The notes under the pieces: generated by a model
Database searches by the model: none
What the model saw: the letters and a program-made list of their open reading frames with translations, nothing else
Told to the model about the DNA's origin: nothing
Position numbers and translations under genes: made by a program
Assembly (NCBI GenBank): GCA_910587035.1
Contig: CAJUMQ010000019.1
Span: forward strand, 1 to 48,316
Direction: 5' to 3'
DNA: 48,316 bases
DNA from: an uncultured Desulfovibrio sp.
GTDB taxonomy: Bacteria; Desulfobacterota; Desulfovibrionia; Desulfovibrionales; Desulfovibrionaceae
In this document: one piece after another, positions 41,688 through 48,316 of the stretch
Layout: every line of letters starts with the position of its first letter
How positions within the stretch are numbered: the first letter of the stretch is position 1

Positions 41688-41888
41688 GCAAAAAAAGTAC
41701 AGTATTTCCCCCCCAAGTCAATGTGTAAATGTGTATCTGTAACAAACCTGTCCTATGGCATTACAGGCGCCTTTAAAGAGGCCCTGTGGCCAATCTAAAA
41801 AAAAATGCGTCCAGGCTCTTGAAAATTATTTAATAATATAAAATGATTAACAACCTCATAATCAATACTGTCAGGGAAGGTAATAAAC
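41688..41888. other. Divergent intergenic region of pcm and the M23 peptidase
   Basis: Contains CTTGAAAATTATTTAATAA near 41818 with TATAAA following, a possible plus-strand promoter for the peptidase, and a poly-C tract (CCCCCCC) at 41709-41715. No gene is visible. Confidence 0.35.
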
Positions 41889-43205
41889 TTGCGCAAAAGA
41901 AGTTTTATCTCCACCTTTATGATGCTGCTTGTTGTGGCTGCCATTGCCATTGCCGGCTATGTGTTCTTCAAGGATCTGGATGGTCCGGCCATCAACCTTG
42001 AGCCGGCTTCCGGCCGGGTCTCCCCCAATGCCAGGCTGAAAATCACCATGTCCGACCCGGCGGGGATTCGCGCGCTGGTGGTGGGCATCCGCAAAAACAA
42101 TGTCCTCAATGTGATTTATGATCATCATTTTGACAAATATCTGCCAGAGCAGACTGTGGAAGTGCCGCTCAAGGAGGCCCAGCTGCGCGATGGCGCCTTT
42201 GAGCTGGAAATCAGGGCCACCGACGGCTCCCTTGCCGGCTTTGGCCAGGGCAATACGCGCACACGCCTCATGAACATGCGCTGTGATACCCAGCCTCCGC
42301 GCATTTCCCTGAAAACCATGCCCCCCAATGTCCGCAGGGGCGGCTCCGCTGTAGTGCGCTACACCATTGATGAGGAAGTCTCGACAAGTGGAGTTCTGGT
42401 TTCCGGCTATTTTGTGCCGGGCTATTTGCAGAGGGATGGCAGTTATCTCTGTTTTTTCCCATTTCCCTACACCATGACTGCCAGGGATTTCAAAAATTCC
42501 ATTGACATCACAGCCACTGATCTTGCCGGCAATGTAACCAGGCATCGCCTCAATGTCATGGCTTATGAAAGAACTTTCAAAAATGACAAAATCGATCTGA
42601 AAGACAATTTCCTCCAGGCCGTGCAAAGCAAACTGGGCCATCTTGCCCCAGGCGCCAGGGATCCTCTCGAATGCTATCTCTATATAAACAATGATGTGCG
42701 CTCGGCAAATGTGGAAATGCTGCGCAATCTCAAGTCCGACACTTCAGCTGCCATGCTCTGGCAGGGAGTGTTTTTACGCATGCCCAGATCAGCCTCCAGA
42801 GCAGGTTTCGCAGATCACCGCTATTTTACCTATAATGGACGCCAGGTTGGCGAATCCTATCATCTGGGTTTTGATCTGGCATCTGTGCGCAATGCCGAGG
42901 TTCCTGCTGCCAATAGCGGCAGGATTATCTTCACTGGCGATCAGGGAATCTATGGCAACCTGATCGTCATAGACCACGGCCTTGGTCTCATGTCACTCTA
43001 TTCCCATCTCCATGAAATGCGAGTCAAGGCTGGCGATCTGGTGAACAAGGGGCAGATCATAGGCATTACCGGCTCCACCGGGCTTGCCTTTGGCGACCAC
43101 CTGCACTTTGGCATACTGGTTGGCGGGGTTGAGGTCACGCCACTTGAATGGATAGATCCCAAATGGATCAAGGACAATGTCACTGGCAGGATTGGCATGG
43201 ATTGA
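41889..43205 (+). CDS. M23 family metallopeptidase, membrane anchored
   Basis: A peptidoglycan-hydrolase family protein of 438 residues. One N-terminal membrane helix (STFMMLLVVAAIAIAGYVFF) is followed by about 260 residues with Ig-like strand patterns. The LytM/M23 domain is at the C-terminus: YHLGFDLASVRNAEVPAANS gives the His and Asp ligands, SLYSHLHEM and GDHLHFGILVGGVEV the rest. All four Zn-linked residues look intact. The frame begins with a TTG at 41889, with GGGAAGG upstream; no nearby ATG would include the membrane helix. Probably acts in the periplasm on cell-wall crosslinks. Confidence 0.9.
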   Translation: MRKRSFISTFMMLLVVAAIAIAGYVFFKDLDGPAINLEPASGRVSPNARLKITMSDPAGIRALVVGIRKNNVLNVIYDHHFDKYLPEQTVEVPLKEAQLRDGAFELEIRATDGSLAGFGQGNTRTRLMNMRCDTQPPRISLKTMPPNVRRGGSAVVRYTIDEEVSTSGVLVSGYFVPGYLQRDGSYLCFFPFPYTMTARDFKNSIDITATDLAGNVTRHRLNVMAYERTFKNDKIDLKDNFLQAVQSKLGHLAPGARDPLECYLYINNDVRSANVEMLRNLKSDTSAAMLWQGVFLRMPRSASRAGFADHRYFTYNGRQVGESYHLGFDLASVRNAEVPAANSGRIIFTGDQGIYGNLIVIDHGLGLMSLYSHLHEMRVKAGDLVNKGQIIGITGSTGLAFGDHLHFGILVGGVEVTPLEWIDPKWIKDNVTGRIGMD

Positions 43206-43253
43206 GGAAGCTCTTTCCCAAAAGGGGGCCATGCAAATCACAGGCCTGCCAAT

Positions 43254-43291
43254 AAAAAACCGTGGCTGCCCAAATACAGCCACGGTTTTTT
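43254..43291. terminator. Bidirectional terminator
   Basis: CCGTGGCTG (43260-43268) pairs with CAGCCACGG (43277-43285), flanked by six As and six Ts. It separates the M23 gene from the convergent large membrane protein. Confidence 0.88.
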
Positions 43292-43340
43292 CATGCCCGC
43301 GGGACTCAGACCCGTACTTGCGGATATTGCCGCCTTACGC

Positions 43341-46322
43341 CTACTTGATCTTTGCCGGGCGGCACAGTTTGGCGGAAATGCGCAGGTATTGCCTGTGCTT
43401 GTCCAGAAAGAAAGCCAGGGCGGAGGCAAAATTGCGCCCAAGCAGACCATCCACAAGCATCTGGCTTATCTCCCTCTCCCTTATGAGCACCAGCTGGGCC
43501 CTGGCAAGCACATGCCTGTCCGCATCCGGCATTCCCGCCAGCACCTTTTTAAACGCATCCTGCGCCCTGGGCTGGTAGTACCAGAAATACATGAGATCCA
43601 GGGCATTGATTATAAAGGCCTTTTCCAGCTCCCTGCCTCTGGCGCCACCATGGCCATGGAGGCCACCAGGGCGGCCGAGCTTGATGAGCGCATCCTCCTG
43701 CGGAAAAAGCAGCTCAAGCCGGGTGTAGCAGGCGAACACATTGGCTATCTTGCTCTTGTAGTCCCAGTGACGCATCCTCATGTTAACCTGGCTGTCAGCA
43801 TAGCCCTCGATGATGGCCGCCACCGTGTCCGACGCCATCTTGGACACCACTGCGGCGCTGGGAATGAGGTAGATTTCCGGATTGGCGACACCGAAGAAAA
43901 TAAGGGTATTAAAAAGCATCATGTCATACAGGGATGACACGGGAATGGCCAGGCCGCTCCGGAAAAAGTTGCCAATGGCCGCCTCCTTGGGGAACCCGCG
44001 AAAAACATTGTGCGCGCAGATATAAAACCCGTTGACAATGTTGAGCACAGTAAAGACAAGTGTGGAATTGTTCTCCACTGTCAGCCCAAAACAGTCCTCC
44101 AAAAGCCAGACGCGCACCATTACTTCCAGCAGAAGCACGGAAATGCCAGTGTACATAAGCGAATCGCAAATGCGGCTTATGCTGACCTGATCCTTCCAGT
44201 GGATTAATGTGCCCCGCGAAAAACCTTTCGCCGCCAGCACCATCTGCACCACATTGCGCACCCCGGTGATGCCAAACCAGATGAAGGTGCCAAACCAGGC
44301 CAGAAACCACCAGTCCTGGGTATAGATAAAGGAAAAGAAGGCCGGGATAAAGCCCACCAGAACCTTGAACCAGTTGCTGATGTTCGTGTTGAGATAGGTC
44401 AGGCCCAGTTTTTCCGTTTTGCTGTTTTCCTTGTGCTTAAGGAGGTGGTTGCGCGAGCCCTGGTTGAGGCCGCCAAGGTTGGCGATGTTGCCGCGAGAAC
44501 AGACACGGCAGTACTCACTGGCGGTTCTCCATTCATTGTGCTTTTCCATGCCCAGATGCCGACAGCCTGGAAGCCTGCGCAGAAAGGACCCCAGATATTG
44601 CCAGAAGGATGGATTTTCGGGGTCCTTGAAAATCTCCACCTCCTCCACAGGCGAGCATATGGGTATGGGATGGGTCAGCTGCTGTTTCCGTTTGAGCTCG
44701 GCCAGAGCCCGGGGTGGGAGGGTCTCTTTCAGCACCAGGCCCATGCCATAGGCTCTGCGCCCACCGGAGCTGGTGCCCAGGCGGGATTTGAGGGGGCTGT
44801 GGCGGTAGTGCTCCCACAATTTGGGCACATTGCGCAAAATTTCATTGAATTTGGCTGCTCTTGCATAATCGCCATTTTCTTCAAGCTGGCGCCCCATCTG
44901 CCGCAGCATCTGCTTGACCCTTGGCCCCAGACCAAGGTTGAGGGCGCGTTGGAAATCGCCTATGGGGCCTATATCCTTCAGTTTGCCATCTATCCAGCCC
45001 TTCATGTTAAAAATCTCGAGATGGGTAATGGCGCCATGGCAATCCGCGAGAAACTCCGCCACATCGATGACACTCAGGCCGGAGGCGCCCAGCACAAGCC
45101 TGTAGCCCGGATTGATATCCTGCAGCTCGCGCACAAGCTCAAATGGGGAGAGACGCATCAGTTCTGGCAGTTTCGCCTCCAGATCCGGCCTGTCCAGATC
45201 CCGCAGTTCCGGATGCGCCTCGGAAGAAAGCCACTCCTCCTCAATGGTATCGGGTCCGATTTTATCGAGATAATCAATTATGCTCCTGGCTTCGGGCGTA
45301 TCAATTTTTGCCAGTTTTTCCGCTCTTGCCTTGGCTGCCGGCAAAATATGCTTGTGCAGGGCCTCCGCCAGATGCTGCAGGCTTGGCTGCCCCCTGCCAA
45401 CAGTCCTTAAAAATTCCTCCGCGGTCAGAATGGGAATCTCCTCTCCCCATTCAGATTCAATCTGCAGCCTGGTGGCGGCATTCCAATTGTCCAGCACCCG
45501 CAGCATATGTTCTTTTTTCCATGCCAGAACATCACGGCCCTTTTTCATCATGGCCACAAGTTTGGGCGAATGAAGAAACTCCAGAAAATCCTCATTTGAT
45601 GAAAAACCGCGGGGAATCCAGAAAAGATTTGCGTACTGTCCATAAAATGGCACCTGCAGCTCGATGCCTATGCGCACGGTTATGCCGGTTATGTGGGCAG
45701 CCGAGAGCAACTCGCGCGCGGCTTCGGCTGGCACCCAGTATTCATAGCCAACAGTCAGAACCCTTATACCCTTGATCCAGGCATCCATAATGAGATGGGT
45801 GGGATTTTTGCGCCCTTTTGTGTTGGCATCATAGACATGGTCGTCAAAGGACAGCTGATTCCAGCTTTCCGGCATTTCCGGCAGATGATAGCGGGAGAGC
45901 ATGTGCCGCACTATACGCGGCGTGCCATGCACCACCCGGCGGAAATCATGGGCAAGTTTCAGCTGCGCCAGCCTGTTGCCATGGGCGCGCACCATCTCTT
46001 TCATTATCTGCATGAGAACGCGGGCGGTGTTGCGGCGCAGGGAGGAGTGGGCGCTGTTCAGCACCTCATCATACAGCACTTCAAGGGCCAGCAGCCTGTC
46101 CTTGGCCTGGCCCGCGCCATCCTCGAGATTGCGCAACAGGTTTATAACCGCATAGGCCATGCGCGCCACAGGTGTGGCCGCAAGCTCCTTTATGCCGTGG
46201 GGATTGAGATTGGGATTGAAAAGCCCCTCATCATCAGGCCCGGGGCGTGTTTCAAGAAGACGGTTAACAAGGGCGAGAATTGCCCGATCCTGCTTGTCAA
46301 AATATATTTCGCTCAAGTTCAT
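43341..46322 (-). CDS. Very large unknown protein with C-terminal membrane domain
   Basis: I do not recognise this family. From the ATG at 46322 (GGAGAGG upstream) it has 993 residues. The first 600 are soluble and helical, with segments such as AWIKGIRVLTVGYEYWVPAE and RIGIELQVPFYGQYANLFWIP that look like a TIM-barrel/hydrolase core. A region with four Cys (CRHLG..., SEYCRVCSRGNIANLG) follows. A membrane part with about five to six helices comes next (VLVGFIPAFFSFIYTQDWWF, TGISVLLLEVMVRVWLL, LVFTVLNIVNGFYICAHNVF). A cytoplasmic C-terminus ends it. It is a single gene, convergent with the M23 peptidase. It could be a membrane-linked enzyme, but I will not guess the reaction. Confidence 0.72.
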   Translation of the reverse strand: MNLSEIYFDKQDRAILALVNRLLETRPGPDDEGLFNPNLNPHGIKELAATPVARMAYAVINLLRNLEDGAGQAKDRLLALEVLYDEVLNSAHSSLRRNTARVLMQIMKEMVRAHGNRLAQLKLAHDFRRVVHGTPRIVRHMLSRYHLPEMPESWNQLSFDDHVYDANTKGRKNPTHLIMDAWIKGIRVLTVGYEYWVPAEAARELLSAAHITGITVRIGIELQVPFYGQYANLFWIPRGFSSNEDFLEFLHSPKLVAMMKKGRDVLAWKKEHMLRVLDNWNAATRLQIESEWGEEIPILTAEEFLRTVGRGQPSLQHLAEALHKHILPAAKARAEKLAKIDTPEARSIIDYLDKIGPDTIEEEWLSSEAHPELRDLDRPDLEAKLPELMRLSPFELVRELQDINPGYRLVLGASGLSVIDVAEFLADCHGAITHLEIFNMKGWIDGKLKDIGPIGDFQRALNLGLGPRVKQMLRQMGRQLEENGDYARAAKFNEILRNVPKLWEHYRHSPLKSRLGTSSGGRRAYGMGLVLKETLPPRALAELKRKQQLTHPIPICSPVEEVEIFKDPENPSFWQYLGSFLRRLPGCRHLGMEKHNEWRTASEYCRVCSRGNIANLGGLNQGSRNHLLKHKENSKTEKLGLTYLNTNISNWFKVLVGFIPAFFSFIYTQDWWFLAWFGTFIWFGITGVRNVVQMVLAAKGFSRGTLIHWKDQVSISRICDSLMYTGISVLLLEVMVRVWLLEDCFGLTVENNSTLVFTVLNIVNGFYICAHNVFRGFPKEAAIGNFFRSGLAIPVSSLYDMMLFNTLIFFGVANPEIYLIPSAAVVSKMASDTVAAIIEGYADSQVNMRMRHWDYKSKIANVFACYTRLELLFPQEDALIKLGRPGGLHGHGGARGRELEKAFIINALDLMYFWYYQPRAQDAFKKVLAGMPDADRHVLARAQLVLIREREISQMLVDGLLGRNFASALAFFLDKHRQYLRISAKLCRPAKIK

Positions 46323-46454
46323 CTTCGTCGCCTCTCCACATGACCGCATGAAACGGGACATTCAAATACGCGACAGGTACGTCCAGGAGTCTGCAAAATT
46401 GCAAGGCTGCCCCAAATCAGATGTTTTGATCATGGAGCAGCCTGCCAGCCCTTT

Positions 46455-46728
46455 TAGAGCATTTGCCTATTCTCAATCGGCAAATGCGAGGCGCTTCTTC
46501 CGCAGCGCCCGCGCAAAAGTGGGCGGAAAAATTGAATTTTTCCGCGGAACGCCAGCGCGTATGGTTGAAACGCCTGGTGTCGCGTCAAGCGACAATAGGC
46601 GCAATCCCGATTAGGGATTGCGCGCCCCCAGCGGCGGCGTGAGCAAAGCAAAAACCACGTTTTTTGCTTTGCGATCTTCATGTTTTTACGACAGTAAAAA
46701 CATGACATCTCACTGGTGCGTTTCAACT
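46455..46728. other. Multi-hairpin intergenic element (structured RNA or REP-like DNA repeat)
   Basis: Seven perfect or near-perfect stems are packed into about 270 bp: 46459-46467/46479-46487; 46491-46495/46504-46508; 46524-46533/46535-46544; 46578-46583/46589-46594; 46599-46608/46614-46623; 46643-46654/46661-46672; 46679-46689/46694-46704. An outer stem, GTTGAAACGC (46564-46573) with GCGTTTCAAC (46718-46727), encloses the last four. An ORF across it (46454-46726, minus) is Arg/Cys-rich and not convincing. Confidence 0.65.
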
Positions 46729-46775
46729 GATGAACGTTCTAAATGCCCCGGCGGCTATAATGAAAAGTATGTTGC

Positions 46776-48179
46776 CTAAATAAATTCGTCAGTTCTGCCG
46801 GAGCGCACCTTCAATAAAAGTTTTTCGGCAGCCCTGCGATCATGTTCATCCATCTGTTCCAGTTTCTCGTTTATGACCTTCTCCCCAAGCTGGCGCGTGA
46901 AGGGAGTCGCATAATTCAGCAGGAATTCAAGAAAGGAAGCCAGGGAGTTGGGTCCACACTGGGTTTTGATGTTGCCAGAACTGACCAGTGAGATAAACTC
47001 GGCCCCGCTGCGTCCAAGCCTGGGACATGCGGTGCAGAAAGATGGCAGATGTCGCGCCTCCTCCAGCAGAAACCGCACCACCTCGTCCAGATGAGTGTCT
47101 TCGCCGATGGGGAATGGCGTTTTCTCGCCAGGGGCGTCGGCCCAGCTCTCATAGGGGTTGGCCACACTGCCCGTCAAAAGCTGGGAACAGCCCGTGTTAC
47201 ATGCCGCGCGCCACAATCCCGCAGGCTCTCTTGTGGTCAGCAATATGCCTGTGTAGGGAATGGCAAGCCTGGTCACCGCCACACAGTGCAGAAATTCGTC
47301 ATCATTCAGGGCATATGGCGGCCTGTAGTCACAGCCCGGAGCAGGCCGCACCCGGTGCAGGTTTATGGTGCGGGGCCCGGCGCCAAACTCGGCAGCCAGA
47401 TGGGCGGCATGGCGCGAAAGCGCCAGTATGTCATAATCCCAGGGGCCAAGGCCAAGAGCCAGGCCAAGGCCTACATCTTTCATTTCGGAGCGCAGGGCGA
47501 CATCCGGCGCCGCAAGTCTGGTGGCATAGTCGCTCTTGGGGCCGCCCACATGGGCCAGGGCATAGCTGGGCTGATGGTAGGTTTCCTGATAAATATTGAC
47601 TGTGCCGGCGTCGGTGCGTTTGAGCACCGCGTATTCCTCTGGTGTGAGGGCGCCGATATCGAGGTTGACGCGCCGGAGCTCTCCATTGCCTTCAAAAAGG
47701 CCATAAAGGGCATCGATGACCTCGGCGTAATATTCCACATCGGATTCCGTAGCCTGCCCGCTCACCAGCACAAGCCTTTTGTGGCCCTGCCTGATAAGCC
47801 TTCTTGCTGCATCCCGCACCTGGGACGGATCAAGACGTTTGCGCTGCACCTGGGTATTGCCCTTGCGCGAGGCGCAGTAAAGGCACTCGCTGGCGCAATG
47901 GTTGGCAATGTGCAGGGGCGCGGTCAGCACAATCCTGTCTCCATACGCCTTTTGCTTGACCAGATCGGCCGTGCCGGCAATCAGTTTTCTGGCCTCCGGG
48001 TCACGCACTCGCAAAAGCGCGACTATCTCATCCAGCCCCAGAGGTTCGAGGACTACAGACTTGTCAAGAATCTCACGCACCACCTGATTTTCTGGTGCGC
48101 TCTCACGGCTAAGGGCGATCTCTATCGCGCCCTGGTCAAGCCAATGGGCCACTGTGTCATGCTGTGTTTTTGCCGACAT
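46776..48179 (-). CDS. hydG: [FeFe]-hydrogenase maturase HydG (radical SAM)
   Basis: Splits tyrosine to make the CO and cyanide ligands of the H-cluster. From the ATG at 48179 it has 467 residues. The radical-SAM motif is CASECLYC (CX3CX2C, 95-102). The C-terminal second cluster is the HydG-specific CX2CX22C, seen as CTACPRLGRSGAEFISLVSS and the third Cys 22 residues after the second. Other HydG segments include VNIYQETYHQPSYA. hydE, hydF and the hydrogenase genes are not in the window. It may be autonomous or the last gene of a cluster. Confidence 0.95.
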   Translation of the reverse strand: MSAKTQHDTVAHWLDQGAIEIALSRESAPENQVVREILDKSVVLEPLGLDEIVALLRVRDPEARKLIAGTADLVKQKAYGDRIVLTAPLHIANHCASECLYCASRKGNTQVQRKRLDPSQVRDAARRLIRQGHKRLVLVSGQATESDVEYYAEVIDALYGLFEGNGELRRVNLDIGALTPEEYAVLKRTDAGTVNIYQETYHQPSYALAHVGGPKSDYATRLAAPDVALRSEMKDVGLGLALGLGPWDYDILALSRHAAHLAAEFGAGPRTINLHRVRPAPGCDYRPPYALNDDEFLHCVAVTRLAIPYTGILLTTREPAGLWRAACNTGCSQLLTGSVANPYESWADAPGEKTPFPIGEDTHLDEVVRFLLEEARHLPSFCTACPRLGRSGAEFISLVSSGNIKTQCGPNSLASFLEFLLNYATPFTRQLGEKVINEKLEQMDEHDRRAAEKLLLKVRSGRTDEFI

Positions 48180-48212
48180 TGCACATCCCTGCATATGATT
48201 ATTATTTTATGC

Positions 48213-48231
48213 AAATATCATTATCATTAAC
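48213..48231 (-). promoter_or_regulatory. Fur-box-like site upstream of hydG
   Basis: The minus strand reads GTTAATGATAATGATATTT. Compared by eye with the E. coli Fur consensus it agrees at 14 of 19 positions and has the repeated ATGATAAT pattern. It lies about 34 bp ahead of the hydG ATG, where repressor binding would block transcription. AT-rich surroundings could give a chance match. Confidence 0.45.
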
Positions 48232-48316
48232 AATAAAAAAATCCAACTGAAATATGTCTGGCCACAGTGTCAGCGCTTGCCGCCATCTGTGGCTTCTGTA
48301 GCCGCAATATCCGGCG

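Noticed and set aside
46454..46726. 90-residue minus-strand ORF rich in Arg and Cys
   Set aside because: It runs across seven hairpins, has no ribosome site or family resemblance, and is better explained by the structured element.
1..48316. CRISPR arrays, IS elements, rRNA
   Set aside because: No evenly spaced repeats with spacers, no transposase-like ORF and no rRNA-like sequence were seen on either strand.

Overview
The window looks like the chromosome of a Desulfovibrio-type sulfate reducer (Desulfobacterota, Desulfovibrionales; moderate GC). The basis is the gene content: L-lactate permease, the [FeFe]-hydrogenase maturase HydG, a TauE/SafE exporter, mfd close to SurA-like genes, and a HesB-like protein with a Cys-Gly tail. 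This placement is inferred from gene families, not from a search. The window falls into three parts.

(1) Positions 1-15.8 kb hold part of a lambda-like prophage, with almost every gene on the minus strand. The head module follows the lambda order: terminase small subunit, terminase large subunit, a small gpW-position protein, portal, S49 protease with a nested in-frame scaffold, decoration protein D, major capsid protein E, then the first codons of a probable GH108 lysin cut by the window edge. Upstream of the terminase are a DUF488 protein, a protein with an internal duplication, a methyltransferase-like/ParB-like gene pair, a zinc-finger/Toprim primase and a P4/D5-type helicase. No integrase or repressor is visible. 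The prophage abuts a tRNA-Arg gene. The most striking element is between terL and the gpW-position gene: a compact locus with the architecture of an Fst/Ldr-type type I toxin-antitoxin system. It has a 26-residue hydrophobic peptide, a hairpin over its Shine-Dalgarno sequence, a convergent antisense RNA with a good promoter, complementary 5' segments and a shared 13-bp hairpin.

(2) Positions 15.8-29 kb are chromosomal housekeeping genes. tRNA-Arg(ACG), rpsT, an alpha-beta fused glycyl-tRNA synthetase, recO, a RodZ-like HTH membrane protein, two SurA-like chaperones, a repeat-bearing coiled-coil protein, a small membrane protein and a TauE-like exporter are on the minus strand. Divergent from them are a HesB/IscA-like gene with a long palindrome-bearing leader, and mfd.

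(3) Positions 29-48 kb carry several units. There is an unknown anchored protein and a LacI-type regulator. A tightly overlapping operon follows: tatB-tatC-hisB-lipoprotein-hisA-SMR-(small ORF)-SMR. Next come an L-lactate permease, then pgsA, an 82-aa protein, ftsB and a TPR protein in another overlapping operon. After these are an Mrp ATPase, pcm, an M23 peptidase with a TTG start, and a very large unknown membrane protein. A roughly 270-nt multi-hairpin intergenic element is next, followed by hydG with a Fur-box-like site upstream.
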